DNA of 63,833 bases from Streptococcus parasanguinis (GCF_001074805.1 NZ_JUPI01000131.1:1-63833), one strand, 5' to 3'. Shown: positions 10,175-20,001, counted from the stretch's first letter. The notes: generated from the letters alone by a model not told the origin. Made by a program: numbers and translations.

Positions 10175-11449
10175 TTGAAAATTAAAGAAAAATATTATGA
10201 ATCAGTTGGTGAGCAGGTTTACTTTACACGCTTGTCAAATGGGTTGACCATTCATTTAGTTCCAAAAGAAGATTATTATGAAACTTATGGGATGATCACA
10301 ACTAAGTTTGGTTCAGTGGACACACGAATTCTAGTGAATGGGGATGAAAGAAAATATCCTGCAGGAATTGCTCATTTTCTAGAACATAAAGTGTTCGAAG
10401 ATGAAAAAGGCCAAGATTATCTAAAAAAATTCGTTCATTTAGGATCGGAAAGCAATGCCTTTACAAGCTTTACAAAGACAAGTTATCTTTTCTCAACAAC
10501 TTCAAAAGTCCCTGAAAATATTCAATTGTTATTGGAGATGGTTTCAAAAGCTTCCTTTACAGAAAAATCTGTATCTAAGGAAAGAGAAATCATTCAACAA
10601 GAGATTGGAATGTATCAAGATAGTCCAGACTATCGATTGTTTTTTGGTGCTTTAGAAAATTTATATCCTGGGACACCGTTAGCAGATGATATTGCTGGGA
10701 CGAGGGAGTCTATCTCTAACATTACAATAGATAATCTCCGTGAAAACTTTGACCTATTCTATCATCCCTCTCAAATGCACTTATTAGTGATTGGAAATTT
10801 TGATGTTGATGAAGTATTGCAAGTAGTAAAGGAATATGATCTGACTCCTCCTCATCCTTCTATTGAGTTAGAACGTTTTCCTGTAGAAAAAAATGAAGTA
10901 AAATTGAATCAATCCTGTAGAATGGAAGTTGCTACTCCTAAGTTGGCAATTGGAATTCGAGGAAATGATATCATTAAGGAAGAGGAAAAATTTCGCTATA
11001 AATTAATGTTAAAATTACTATTTTCGATGATGTTTGGTTGGACCTCACAACGGTTTCAAAGTTTATATGAAGCTGGGAAAATTGACAACTCATTGACACT
11101 TGAAGTCGAGGTTGAGGAATTGTTTCATTTCGTCGTCTTGACAATGGATACTCAAGAACCGGTCTCCTTATCTCATCAATTTAGATCAGCTATTAAACAA
11201 TTTGATAAGGATCCGGATGTGAATCAGGAACATTTAGATACGATTAAAAGCGAAATGTTTGGTGATTTCTTACAAGGTTTAAATTCGCTTGAGTATAGTG
11301 CAACTCAGTTTGAATATTTTTCAGACGGTAGCACTTCTTATGATCTTCCAAAGATTTTACAAGGTATTAGTTTACAAGATATCATCAAATTAGGTCGTCA
11401 GTTCATCGACCAGGCTGAAATGGTTGACTATATGATTTTTCAAAAGTAG
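10175..11449 (+). CDS. ymfH: M16-family zinc metallopeptidase YmfH
   Basis: 424 residues. The HFLEH motif (about 67-71, in GIAHFLEHKVFED) is the inverted zinc-binding HxxEH of M16 peptidases, with the downstream glutamate in SKEREIIQQEIGMYQD (about 137-143). The protein has no signal peptide, so it acts in the cytoplasm. It starts at TTG 10175, nine bases after the ymfF stop, with GGAAGGA inside the end of ymfF; coupling is likely. Catalytic partner of the preceding gene. Substrate unknown. Confidence 0.88.
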   Translation: MKIKEKYYESVGEQVYFTRLSNGLTIHLVPKEDYYETYGMITTKFGSVDTRILVNGDERKYPAGIAHFLEHKVFEDEKGQDYLKKFVHLGSESNAFTSFTKTSYLFSTTSKVPENIQLLLEMVSKASFTEKSVSKEREIIQQEIGMYQDSPDYRLFFGALENLYPGTPLADDIAGTRESISNITIDNLRENFDLFYHPSQMHLLVIGNFDVDEVLQVVKEYDLTPPHPSIELERFPVEKNEVKLNQSCRMEVATPKLAIGIRGNDIIKEEEKFRYKLMLKLLFSMMFGWTSQRFQSLYEAGKIDNSLTLEVEVEELFHFVVLTMDTQEPVSLSHQFRSAIKQFDKDPDVNQEHLDTIKSEMFGDFLQGLNSLEYSATQFEYFSDGSTSYDLPKILQGISLQDIIKLGRQFIDQAEMVDYMIFQK

Positions 11450-11475
11450 TAAACAATGTATCAAGAAGGGAAAAC

Positions 11476-11883
11476 ATGAAGAAGAGAACGATTGGTCAAG
11501 TGTTAAGATTGTCAAGAGTAAATTTACACTTAAGTTTACAGGATGTTTCAAATAAGACAGCCATCGAAATTCCTTATATAGAAGCGTTGGAAAACGATGA
11601 GTTTGATCTATTACCGAGTCCCTTTTACGCCCAGATCTATCTTAAAAAGTTAGCATGGGCTTTGGGATTAGATGAGTCCATCCTATTGACAGCTTTTCGT
11701 GAAGGAAAAGAATTGTTATTTGATGAAGAAATACTTGTAGATGACGAGGAGCTTCATTCAAGAAAATTAAGGCAGAAAACAAGCTGGTTACCAATCCTGT
11801 ATTATCTGCTAGTTAGCTTTGCCATTCTTACTTTTGTGATTTATATCGTATATTTTTATGAGTTTACAGCATCTGTAAAATAG
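11476..11883 (+). CDS. rodZ: Short RodZ-like membrane protein (HTH plus one helix)
   Basis: 135 residues. An N-terminal helix-turn-helix of the RodZ type (IGQVLRLSRVNLHLSLQDVS, then IEALENDEFDLLPSPFYAQI) spans about 5-75. A charged linker leads to one membrane helix (about 104-126, WLPILYYLLVSFAILTFVIY), and only about 8 residues follow. Typical RodZ proteins, including the pneumococcal one as I recall it, have a large extracellular domain after the helix; it is missing here. The gene keeps its place between ymfH and pgsA. The reading frame ends cleanly and no remnant of the missing domain follows before pgsA, so this looks like a short form, not a recent frameshift. Role in division or peripheral elongation is inferred. 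Confidence 0.82.
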   Translation: MKKRTIGQVLRLSRVNLHLSLQDVSNKTAIEIPYIEALENDEFDLLPSPFYAQIYLKKLAWALGLDESILLTAFREGKELLFDEEILVDDEELHSRKLRQKTSWLPILYYLLVSFAILTFVIYIVYFYEFTASVK

Positions 11884-11913
11884 ATGTAAAGATAGTTTAT
11901 TTTTGGAGGAAAT

Positions 11914-12453
11914 ATGAAAAAAGAAAATATTCCTAATGCATTGACATTAATTCGAGTTGTAATGATTCCTATTTTTATTGCCATTTTAAGTTTAACTCAC
12001 TCTTATCTAGGACATATTGTAGCAGCAGTTATTTTTGCAATTGCAAGTATTACAGATTATTTAGATGGCTTCCTTGCACGAAAATGGAATGTAGTTAGTA
12101 ATTTTGGGAAATTTGCCGATCCAATGGCAGATAAATTATTGGTCATGTCAGCCTTTATCATGATGATTGAATTAAAGATGGTCCCTGCTTGGATTGCAGC
12201 CGTTATCATTTGTCGTGAGTTAGCTGTCACTGGTTTGCGTCTTCTACTTGTTGAGACAGGTGGTACAGTTTTGGCTGCAGCCATGCCTGGTAAAATTAAG
12301 ACCTTTAGCCAAATGTTTGCTATTATCTTTTTGCTTTGTCATTGGACCCTTCCAGGGCAAGTATTACTTTATATCGCACTGATTTTTACAATTTATTCTG
12401 GTTACGACTACTTTAAAGGAAGTAGCTATCTCTTTAAAGACACATTCAAATAA
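11914..12453 (+). CDS. pgsA: CDP-diacylglycerol-glycerol-3-phosphate 3-phosphatidyltransferase
   Basis: 179 residues, the usual length. Makes phosphatidylglycerol phosphate in the membrane, first committed step to phosphatidylglycerol. The CDP-alcohol phosphatidyltransferase motif is complete: DYLDGFLARKW (about 49-59) and NFGKFADPMADK (about 64-75), giving the D-x2-DG-x2-AR-x8-G-x3-D-x3-D pattern. Several membrane helices surround it. TTTGGAGGAAAT supplies a strong ribosome binding site. The next gene starts on the very next base. Confidence 0.96.
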   Translation: MKKENIPNALTLIRVVMIPIFIAILSLTHSYLGHIVAAVIFAIASITDYLDGFLARKWNVVSNFGKFADPMADKLLVMSAFIMMIELKMVPAWIAAVIICRELAVTGLRLLLVETGGTVLAAAMPGKIKTFSQMFAIIFLLCHWTLPGQVLLYIALIFTIYSGYDYFKGSSYLFKDTFK

Positions 12454-13278
12454 ATGAAACATATTATAGAGCTAAAAAATGTATCCTTTCGATACGATAA
12501 AACAATAGAAGAGTATCAAATTGACACTGTTTCGTTTCACGTGAAACAAGGGGAGTGGCTTTCAATTGTTGGGCACAATGGTAGTGGGAAATCTACCGTT
12601 GTACGCTTGATGGATGGTCTTTTAGAACCTGAGTCTGGTGAGATTTATATTGATGGGCAACAGTTGACTCGTGAAACTATATGGCAAATCCGCAGTAAAA
12701 TTGGGATTGTATTTCAGAATCCGGACAATCAATTTGTCGGTGCAACAGTGGAAGATGATGTCGCCTTTGGCTTGGAAAACCAAGGAATTCCACGGGAAGA
12801 AATGATTCAACGTGTAGAGAAGGCTATTGACCAAGTAGGCATGCTAGAGTTTAAAGATCGGGAACCTTCTCGATTGTCGGGTGGTCAAAAACAACGAGTA
12901 GCCATAGCGGGTATTATTGCCTTGCGACCAACTATTATTATCCTTGATGAAGCAACTAGTATGTTAGATCCAGAAGGCCGAGAGGATTTAATGGCAGTAA
13001 TGCGGGAACTCCAGAAAAAGTTTCAATTAACGATTATCTCCATTACTCATGATTTAACTGAAATCGCCCTAAGTGATCGAACCCTAGTGTTTCAAAAAGG
13101 AACATTAGAGTCTTCCATGACGCCGAGGGAATTGTTTTCAAGAAATGATCTGCACGAGATTGGACTGGATAAGCCTTTTAGTAAACAAGTCCAAGAATCT
13201 CTGAGCTCGCATTTCCTGCTAAAACAGGATTATTTAACAGAAAGTGAGTTATTAGACCAACTATGGGAATTTCTTTAA
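12454..13278 (+). CDS. ecfA1: ECF transporter ATPase A1
   Basis: 274 residues. ABC ATPase of the energy-coupling factor module that powers many vitamin S-components. Walker [10 protein letters not shown] (about 39-47), Q-loop [11 protein letters not shown], signature [13 protein letters not shown], Walker [14 protein letters not shown] and the switch His in SITHD are all present. It begins immediately after the pgsA stop with no clear ribosome binding site, so translation is probably coupled. It overlaps ecfA2 by 16 bases. A parS site lies in the coding region. Confidence 0.96.
   Translation: MKHIIELKNVSFRYDKTIEEYQIDTVSFHVKQGEWLSIVGHNGSGKSTVVRLMDGLLEPESGEIYIDGQQLTRETIWQIRSKIGIVFQNPDNQFVGATVEDDVAFGLENQGIPREEMIQRVEKAIDQVGMLEFKDREPSRLSGGQKQRVAIAGIIALRPTIIILDEATSMLDPEGREDLMAVMRELQKKFQLTIISITHDLTEIALSDRTLVFQKGTLESSMTPRELFSRNDLHEIGLDKPFSKQVQESLSSHFLLKQDYLTESELLDQLWEFL
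12533..12548. other. parS centromere-like site inside ecfA1
   Basis: CGTTTCACGTGAAACA contains the perfect 14-bp palindrome GTTTCACGTGAAAC and matches the parS consensus at all but the first base. It codes for part of SFHVKQGEW near the start of EcfA1. Together with the site at 1772 it marks an origin-proximal region. Confidence 0.88.
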
Positions 13279-14105
13279 AGAATGTCTATTATACTTATCA
13301 AGAGGGAAGTCCTTTTGAAGGACAAGCGCTTTCTGACGTCACTTTGGAAATACAGGATGGCTCTTATACTGCCATCATTGGACATACTGGTAGTGGCAAG
13401 TCCACTTTGTTACAATTACTAAATGGTTTACTTCGTCCGACTGAAGGAATGATTCAATTCGATGATTTTGTTTTAGATAATCATTCTGAGCCAAAAGAAA
13501 TGAAGTACTTAAGAAAAAAAGTTGGCTTAGTTTTTCAATTTCCAGAGAGTCAGTTATTTGCAGAAACTGTTCTAGCTGATGTAGCTTTTGGACCACAAAA
13601 TTTTGGGGTACCTAAGGACAAAGCGGAGGAAATAGCCAAAGAAAAATTAGCGATCGTTGGTTTAGAAGAGTCTATCTATGATAAAAGTCCATTTGAATTA
13701 TCTGGTGGACAAATGAGGCGGGTTGCGATTGCGGGTATTTTAGCCATAGAGCCAGAGATTTTAGTATTGGACGAGCCAACAGCAGGCCTAGATCCTGCTG
13801 GGAGAAAGGAATTGATGGCGCTGTTTGAGACGTTGCATAAAAATGGGATGACTCTTGTTTTGGTGTCTCATACAATGGATGATGTAGCAAACTTTGCTGA
13901 TACTGTATTTGCTTTGGAAGCGGGAAAACTTGTCCTAAACGGATCCCCAAGGGAAGTGTTTCAACAGGTTGATTATTTACAAAAACTTCAATTAGGAGTC
14001 CCACAAATTACGAATTTTGCTCTTCAATTGAAAAAAAGGGGGCTTCCTCTAGACAGACTACCAATCAAAATTGAGGAACTAAAGGAGCTGTTACTTCATG
14101 AATAA
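13263..14105 (+). CDS. ecfA2: ECF transporter ATPase A2
   Basis: 280 residues. Second ATPase of the ECF module, forming a heterodimer with EcfA1. Walker [10 protein letters not shown] (about 39-47), Q-loop [13 protein letters not shown], signature [13 protein letters not shown], Walker [14 protein letters not shown] and switch VSHTMDD are complete. The FPESQ Q-loop separates EcfA2 from EcfA1 (NPDNQ). It overlaps ecfA1 by 16 bases and ecfT by 8, showing a tight operon. Confidence 0.96.
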   Translation: MGISLKNVYYTYQEGSPFEGQALSDVTLEIQDGSYTAIIGHTGSGKSTLLQLLNGLLRPTEGMIQFDDFVLDNHSEPKEMKYLRKKVGLVFQFPESQLFAETVLADVAFGPQNFGVPKDKAEEIAKEKLAIVGLEESIYDKSPFELSGGQMRRVAIAGILAIEPEILVLDEPTAGLDPAGRKELMALFETLHKNGMTLVLVSHTMDDVANFADTVFALEAGKLVLNGSPREVFQQVDYLQKLQLGVPQITNFALQLKKRGLPLDRLPIKIEELKELLLHE

Positions 14106-14895
14106 TATGATTTTAGGACGGTATATCCCTGGAAATTCCATCATTCATCAACTGGATCCTCGTGGGAAGTTGCTCTCAATGTTTTTGTTCATTTTTCTTC
14201 TTTTTTGGGCCAATAACTTGCAGACCAATATTCTGCTCTTTGGTTTCATCTTTGTTTTAATGTATTTAACGAGGATTTCGGTTAGTTTTTATGTCAAAGG
14301 CTTAAAATCAATGATTTTTATCATTGCGTTTACAACTATTTTTCAATTATTTGCGACCTCTCAAGGAACAATTTTATATCACTGGTGGTTTTTTAAATTA
14401 ACCGACCAAGGATTGATACAGGCCGCCATCATATTTTGTAGATTTATTTTAATCATTTTTTATTCGACAATTTTAACCGTGACAACGACACCATTAAGTT
14501 TAGCAGATGCTGTTGAAAAGATCCTTACACCATTAAAAATTATTAAAGTTCCGGCTCATGAGATTGGGCTAATGCTATCTATGAGTTTGCGTTTTGTTCC
14601 AACATTAGTAGATGATACGAATCGAATCATGAATGCGCAAAGGGCGCGTGGTGTTGATTTTGGAGAGGGAAATTTATTAAAAAGAATTCGTTCTTTTATT
14701 CCGATCCTTATTCCTTTATTTGCTTCTAGCTTTAAACGTGCAGATGCACTAGCGATCGCAATGGAAGCGAGAGGGTACAAAGGGGGTGAAGGACGAACAC
14801 GTTATCGGAGTCTACAGTGGGGAGTGAAAGATACTCTAGCATTGTTTATTATTCTGTGCCTCATGGGGTTGATTTTTTATCTAAAAAATGGATAG
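14098..14895 (+). CDS. ecfT: ECF transporter transmembrane protein T
   Basis: 265 residues with five to six membrane helices. It couples the two ATPases to exchangeable S-components. The two short Ala-Arg-Gly signatures of EcfT are visible: AQRARGVDF (about 180-188) and [10 protein letters not shown] (about 220-229), which bind the ATPase grooves. Its end is followed by a strong terminator. In pneumococcus this gene is followed by mreC-mreD; here it is followed by a LysM gene with its own promoter. Confidence 0.95.
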   Translation: MNNMILGRYIPGNSIIHQLDPRGKLLSMFLFIFLLFWANNLQTNILLFGFIFVLMYLTRISVSFYVKGLKSMIFIIAFTTIFQLFATSQGTILYHWWFFKLTDQGLIQAAIIFCRFILIIFYSTILTVTTTPLSLADAVEKILTPLKIIKVPAHEIGLMLSMSLRFVPTLVDDTNRIMNAQRARGVDFGEGNLLKRIRSFIPILIPLFASSFKRADALAIAMEARGYKGGEGRTRYRSLQWGVKDTLALFIILCLMGLIFYLKNG

Positions 14896-14923
14896 AGCTA
14901 GTTGTATTGGTTCAAAAATAAGG

Positions 14924-14949
14924 AAAAAGCGCTAAACAAAGCGCTTTTT
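14924..14949 (+). terminator. Terminator of the ymfF-ecfT run
   Basis: AAAAAGCGC (14924-14932) pairs with GCGCTTTTT (14941-14949) around an 8-base loop. The A-rich 5' arm makes it usable in either direction. Confidence 0.85.
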
Positions 14950-14968
14950 ACATTAAATTCACATATTC

Positions 14969-15022
14969 TTGTAACATTTGTAATATATTCTACAATAAAC
15001 TGTAACATTTTGTGTGTATGAT
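14969..15022 (+). promoter_or_regulatory. Control region of the first LysM gene, possible WalR (VicR) sites
   Basis: TGTAAC (14970-14975) and TGTAAT (14979-14984) are direct repeats, and TGTAAC recurs at 15001-15006 just before a TATGAT (15017-15022) that could be the -10. Repeated TGTAAY hexamers resemble WalR boxes (TGTWAH-N5-TGTWAH), and LysM wall hydrolase genes are known WalRK targets in streptococci. The spacing is 3 rather than 5 between the first pair, so this is tentative. Confidence 0.4.
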
Positions 15023-15052
15023 AGAATTATGTTCGAAAGGAGAATAGAATTC

Positions 15053-15694
15053 ATGAACAGTAAAAAGTTCCAATGGACAGTCACTTCCTTACTTTCAGCA
15101 GCATCGCTTTTCATTTCTGGTATTGCTACAGTGAATGCTGAAACTTACGAAGTGAAGTCTGGAGATACTCTATCAAAAATTGCATTAGAAAATAACACTT
15201 CAGTAGAAAATATTATTGCATCTAACAATTTGACCAATGAAGATTTGATCTATGCAGGACAAATTATTGAGTTAGGTGAGCGTTCAAAATCTATGATTGA
15301 TAAAGTTGCTCCACAAGAGCAAGCGAAACCTGCTGAAAGTGCACCTGCAGCAGCACAAACTGCTCAAAAACAAACAACTTATGCAGCAAATGCTGCAGTG
15401 ACTTCTGCACAATCAACAAATGGTGGAATTGTTCTATCAAATGGAAATACTGCTGGGGAACAAGGTTCTTATGCAGCTGCTCGTATGGCTGAAATGACTG
15501 GTGTACCTGCTTCTACTTGGGAAGCAATTATTGCCCGTGAATCAAATGGTCAAGTAAATGCAGCAAATGCTTCTGGTGCAAGTGGTTTATTCCAAACAAT
15601 GCCAGGTTGGGGTTCAACTGCAACAGTTGATGATCAAATCCAGGCAGCATATAATGCATACAGCTCTCAAGGTTTGTCAGCTTGGGGTTATTAA
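15053..15694 (+). CDS. Secreted LysM protein with transglycosylase-like C-terminal domain
   Basis: 213 residues from ATG 15053, which has AAGGAG 10 bases upstream; an in-frame ATG at 15014 overlaps the promoter. Signal peptide to about residue 29 (cut after VNA). LysM domain 30-76 ([20 protein letters not shown], then [17 protein letters not shown]), which binds peptidoglycan. A low-complexity Ala/Gln linker follows. The C-terminal domain (about 140-213) has the lysozyme-like [22 protein letters not shown], where the glutamate in ARESNG is the likely catalytic acid, and ends in AWGY. Similar proteins in streptococci are WalRK-controlled wall hydrolases. Probably a muramidase/lytic transglycosylase acting on septal wall. 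Confidence 0.87.
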   Translation: MNSKKFQWTVTSLLSAASLFISGIATVNAETYEVKSGDTLSKIALENNTSVENIIASNNLTNEDLIYAGQIIELGERSKSMIDKVAPQEQAKPAESAPAAAQTAQKQTTYAANAAVTSAQSTNGGIVLSNGNTAGEQGSYAAARMAEMTGVPASTWEAIIARESNGQVNAANASGASGLFQTMPGWGSTATVDDQIQAAYNAYSSQGLSAWGY

Positions 15695-15728
15695 AAAATA
15701 GGTTTACAATTTGTAAACCTATTTTTTT
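15694..15728. terminator. Bidirectional terminator between LysM-1 and the HAD gene
   Basis: AAAAATAGGTTTACAA (15694-15709) pairs with TTGTAAACCTATTTTT (15711-15726). A and T runs on either side serve both converging genes. The stop codon of the leftward HAD gene (15719-15721) lies inside the stem. The core again contains TTTACA...TGTAAA, here with a 3-base spacer. Confidence 0.85.
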
Positions 15729-16348
15729 AATGTCTCTAGGATTTCAAGTGGAGAATGACAAATAAAATCAGGTGAGTAAAGAAGTAGCTCTTCAAGATCT
15801 CCAAATCCCCAAGAGACTGCCATAGTTTTTATTCCAATTGTTTGACCTCCAATGAGGTCAAATTTTGTATCTCCAATAATGACTGTTTCCTCTTTTGGAA
15901 GATCATTGATTGACAAGGCGTATCGAATGACATCGGCTTTGTGGATACGATCTGAATTGGATCCATAAATTCCTTTAAAGTATTTAGCGATACCTAAATC
16001 TTGACACATCTGTAAAGCAACTGGTTCATGTTTTGAAGTCGTTACATAAAGGGGAATGTTTTCGTCTTGTAATGTTTTCAAAGCTTCTACGATCTGAGGA
16101 AACAGAGTTGATTTGTATTGACCTTTTTCATGGTAATACTGACGATAAATAGTTACAGCTTGATCTACCAAAGCTTCAGGAAGAGTAGCTTCAAAACTAG
16201 AAATCAAAGGTGGTCCCATAAAACTTCGGATGGTTTTAAGATCGGGTTGAGGAACCTTCAAGGTATCGAATGTATGTTGAAAGCTCTCTGTAATTCCCTT
16301 GGAACTGTCAACTAATGTTCCGTCTAAGTCAAAAAATAAGGCTTGCAT
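15719..16348 (-). CDS. HAD-superfamily phosphatase (PGP/phosphoglycolate phosphatase-like)
   Basis: 209 residues from ATG 16348, which has GGAG 9 bases upstream; longer in-frame starts run into sdaAA. HAD motif I is FFDLDGTLVDSS (about 5-16, nucleophile Asp and acid/base Asp), motif II VTTSKHE, and motif IV IGDTKFDLIGG. A helical cap follows motif I, as in subfamily IA. Hydrolyses a small phosphate ester; substrate not predictable. It lies one base downstream of sdaAA, so probably co-transcribed with serine dehydratase. Confidence 0.88.
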   Translation of the reverse strand: MQALFFDLDGTLVDSSKGITESFQHTFDTLKVPQPDLKTIRSFMGPPLISSFEATLPEALVDQAVTIYRQYYHEKGQYKSTLFPQIVEALKTLQDENIPLYVTTSKHEPVALQMCQDLGIAKYFKGIYGSNSDRIHKADVIRYALSINDLPKEETVIIGDTKFDLIGGQTIGIKTMAVSWGFGDLEELLLYSPDFICHSPLEILETLKK

Positions 16349-16349
16349 G

Positions 16350-17222
16350 TTATTCTCCAAATATCTCTTTTTGTAATCTTCGACCGGTTGGTGTTGCTGC
16401 CAATCCTCCTTCAGCTGTTTCTCTAAAGGCAGTTGGAAGACTGGAACCAACTTGATACATGGCGTCAATAACTTCATCAACAGGTATTTTTGATTCAATG
16501 CCTGCTAAGGCCATATCAGCAGCAACGAAGGCATAGCTGGCTCCCATTGCGTTTCGTTTGACACATGGGACTTCCACAAGCCCTGCTACTGGATCACAAA
16601 TGAGCCCAAGCATGTTTTTGATGACAAAACAGACCGCTTGACTCGCTTGATAAGGAGTTCCCCCAGCAGCTAGTGTTAATGCAGCCGCGCTCATAGCTGA
16701 AGCAGAACCGACTTCTGCTTGACAACCACCTTCTGCACCTGAAATAGAAGCATTATTGGCGATCACTAACCCAAAAGCCCCAGCTGTTAGTAGAAAATCT
16801 AATTGTTGCTGACGGTTTAACCCTAATTTTTGAGTTGCAGCAGTGAGAACTGCAGGAAGACAGCCAGCAGATCCTGCAGTGGGTGTTGCACAGACCAGCC
16901 CCATTTTAGCATTGTGTTCGTTGACAGCGATAGCATTCTTCGCTGCGGTTAAGACGGTCAAGTCAGATAAAGTTTTTCCTGATTTGATATAACGATCTAA
17001 TTTTGTCGCATCTCCACCAGTTAATCCACTACGAGAGTGATTTTCATTTAACCCTAACCTTACAGAATCAATCATCACTTCTAAATTACGGGTCATTAAT
17101 CGGAGGACTTCTTCGCGTTCACGACCAGTTAGTTCAAATTCAGTTGCAATCATTAACTCTGCGACGTTTCCTTCGTATTGCGTGCTTGCTTGTTCTACGA
17201 GGTCTACAATTGAATAAAACAT
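16350..17222 (-). CDS. sdaAA: L-serine dehydratase, iron-sulfur-dependent, alpha subunit
   Basis: 290 residues. With the beta subunit it converts L-serine to pyruvate and ammonia. Cysteines that bind the 4Fe-4S cluster are in ATPTAGSAGCLPAVL, CDPVAGLVEVPCVKRNAMG and the SGAEGGCQAEVGSASAMSAA region. Cytoplasmic. The two-subunit form is typical of Firmicutes. It starts 9 bases after sdaAB ends and its stop is adjacent to the HAD start, giving a leftward operon sdaAB-sdaAA-HAD. Confidence 0.96.
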   Translation of the reverse strand: MFYSIVDLVEQASTQYEGNVAELMIATEFELTGREREEVLRLMTRNLEVMIDSVRLGLNENHSRSGLTGGDATKLDRYIKSGKTLSDLTVLTAAKNAIAVNEHNAKMGLVCATPTAGSAGCLPAVLTAATQKLGLNRQQQLDFLLTAGAFGLVIANNASISGAEGGCQAEVGSASAMSAAALTLAAGGTPYQASQAVCFVIKNMLGLICDPVAGLVEVPCVKRNAMGASYAFVAADMALAGIESKIPVDEVIDAMYQVGSSLPTAFRETAEGGLAATPTGRRLQKEIFGE

Positions 17223-17231
17223 ACGAACTCC

Positions 17232-17903
17232 TTATTTGAAAAAGTTGACATTATGAAGATGAGGAATTTTACGGATATCTTCGATAGCTGCTTCACAACT
17301 CCTTGAGTCAACTTCTATAATCATAATTGCTTTTTCTCCAGCTTTTTCCCGCGTCACATTCATTTGTGCAATGTTAATATCATAGCGAGAAAGGGCTTCT
17401 GTCACATGAGCGATCATCCCAGGGACGTCTTGGTGCACAATGATAATGGTTGGAGTATTCATATTTAGCGAGATGGCAAAGCCATTTAACTCAGTAACCT
17501 GTATATTCCCACCACCAATGGAGATTCCAGTGACAGAAATCGTTTTATGGTCATTTTTCACCGTGATGGTCGTCGTATTTGGATGAGGAGCATTGCTCTC
17601 TTTTTGAATAGACCAAACAATCCGAATGCCTCGTTCATGTGCAATTTTTAGACTATCTGGGATTCTAGGATCATCTGTGTCCATTCCTAAGATGCCAGCT
17701 ACTAAGGCTAAATCTGTTCCATGACCACGATAGGTTTTTGCGAAGGAATTAAATAATTGGAACTCAACCTCTTTTGGCTCTTCTCCAAAGATAGAAGAAA
17801 CAATTTTACCAATTCGAACTGCACCTGCAGTGTGACTGCTGGATGGGCCAATCATCACAGGTCCAATAATATCAAAAACAGATTGGAATTTTAAAGAGTT
17901 CAT
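17232..17903 (-). CDS. sdaAB: L-serine dehydratase, iron-sulfur-dependent, beta subunit
   Basis: 223 residues from ATG 17903, preceded by AAGGAG at good spacing; an earlier in-frame ATG adds only 7 residues. N-terminal serine dehydratase beta domain with SVFDIIGPVMIGPSSSHTAG (about 7-26), and a C-terminal ACT domain (about 148-220, IIVHQDVPGMIAHVTEALSR), which may bind serine for regulation. First gene of the leftward operon. Confidence 0.96.
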   Translation of the reverse strand: MNSLKFQSVFDIIGPVMIGPSSSHTAGAVRIGKIVSSIFGEEPKEVEFQLFNSFAKTYRGHGTDLALVAGILGMDTDDPRIPDSLKIAHERGIRIVWSIQKESNAPHPNTTTITVKNDHKTISVTGISIGGGNIQVTELNGFAISLNMNTPTIIIVHQDVPGMIAHVTEALSRYDINIAQMNVTREKAGEKAIMIIEVDSRSCEAAIEDIRKIPHLHNVNFFK

Positions 17904-18045
17904 GTTCTGCTCCTTTGTGATCACTTTACTTCATTATATCAGATATGGCTGATGATTTCTTCTATTTTTCCCGAAATATCTGAGAAATCTTAAGCAAGAC
18001 TTAAAACATTTATATTATATCTAAACTTTAGTATTTCTAACATCT

Positions 18046-18089
18046 ATATGAAATATTTGACATATAATTTCAATAAATATGAAATATTT
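18046..18089 (+). promoter_or_regulatory. Direct repeats upstream of the second LysM gene
   Basis: ATATGAAATATTT occurs twice, at 18046-18058 and 18077-18089, exactly 31 bp apart (three helical turns). TTGACA (18057-18062) overlaps the end of the first copy and could be a -35. The repeat looks like a regulator site; the second copy is followed by C and forms the small palindrome GAAATATTTC. The whole gap 17904-18131 is very AT-rich and otherwise empty. Confidence 0.45.
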
Positions 18090-18131
18090 CTTGTGTAGTA
18101 TAGAGGTATACCAATAAAGGAGTACATAATA

Positions 18132-18674
18132 ATGAATAAAAAACAAATGATGAAACGTATGATTGGACTTAGTTTACTTGCAGGACTTTTCTTTCCAATT
18201 GCAGCGAATGCAGATGCTTATACTGTAAAATCAGGTGATACTTTATCTGCTATTGCTAAAGAGAAGAACACAACGGTTGATGCAATTGCTAAGAAAAATA
18301 AGATTAGTAACGTGAACCTCATCTCAGTTGGTCAAGTTCTTGAGATTGAAGGTACAAATACAACGAAAAAGACTGAGGAGCAAGCTACTACAAGTAAAAC
18401 AGACGCTACACAAGCAACAACGACTGTCTCTGCTTCAGATGGCTTGAGTGCGGAAGATGCAGCTGCTAAGGAATGGATTGCCCAAAAAGAATCAAGTGGT
18501 AGTTATACAGCACAAAATGGCCAATATTATGGTCGTTACCAATTAACTCTCACCTATTTGAATGGTGATTTATCACCTGCAAACCAAGAAAAAGTGGCCA
18601 ATCAATACGTTGTCAACCGTTATGGATCATGGTCAGCAGCTAAAAATTTCTGGTTGGCAAATGGCTGGTATTAA
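18132..18674 (+). CDS. Secreted LysM protein, second copy, with lysozyme-like tail
   Basis: 180 residues. Signal peptide of about 27 residues (cut after ANA), then a LysM domain (28-73, [20 protein letters not shown]). A Thr-rich linker follows. The C-terminal domain (about 110-180) has WIAQKESSGSYTAQNGQYYG, in which the glutamate of QKESSG is the likely catalytic acid as in transglycosylase-like folds, and ends in NGWY. It resembles the LysM protein at 15053 in layout but differs in its catalytic domain, so the pair is not a recent duplication. AAGGAG precedes the ATG. Confidence 0.86.
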   Translation: MNKKQMMKRMIGLSLLAGLFFPIAANADAYTVKSGDTLSAIAKEKNTTVDAIAKKNKISNVNLISVGQVLEIEGTNTTKKTEEQATTSKTDATQATTTVSASDGLSAEDAAAKEWIAQKESSGSYTAQNGQYYGRYQLTLTYLNGDLSPANQEKVANQYVVNRYGSWSAAKNFWLANGWY

Positions 18675-18682
18675 ATTCGTTT

Positions 18683-18711
18683 AAAAAGAGTCCTTGAATA
18701 AGACTCTTTTT
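18683..18711 (+). terminator. Terminator after the second LysM gene
   Basis: AAAAAGAGTC (18683-18692) pairs with GACTCTTTTT (18702-18711), 9-base loop. A palindrome TTTACA-GCTC-TGTAAA follows at once (18715-18730). Confidence 0.85.
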
Positions 18712-18714
18712 AAA

Positions 18715-18730
18715 TTTACAGCTCTGTAAA
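18715..18730. promoter_or_regulatory. 16-bp palindrome upstream of mnmA
   Basis: TTTACA-GCTC-TGTAAA is a perfect palindrome in the arms, 39 bp before the mnmA -35. It is a member of the motif family noted at 4482. Confidence 0.45.
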
Positions 18731-18768
18731 CGTATCATTAATTAGCGAGGACTAGGGCGGTCAAATGC

Positions 18769-18797
18769 TTGTTTTCTTCTACAAAGCGTGTTAAAAT
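18769..18797 (+). promoter_or_regulatory. mnmA promoter
   Basis: TTGTTT (18769-18774) is 17 bases from TAAAAT (18792-18797). The leader of about 75 bases that follows contains the repeat ACGACCTTCAATCGT twice. Confidence 0.6.
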
Positions 18798-18811
18798 GGT
18801 AACTGCTCAAA

Positions 18812-18852
18812 ACGACCTTCAATCGTTGAAGCAAACCACGACCTTCAATCGT
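18812..18852 (+). repeat. Tandem 15-bp repeat in the mnmA leader
   Basis: ACGACCTTCAATCGT occurs at 18812-18826 and 18838-18852, 26 bp apart. The first copy extends into CTTCAATCGTTGAAG, a 6-bp hairpin with a 3-base loop. The repeats lie in the predicted 5' untranslated region, 26 bases before the ATG. Confidence 0.7.
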
Positions 18853-18854
18853 GA

Positions 18855-20000
<1,146 letters not shown>

Positions 20001-20001
20001 A

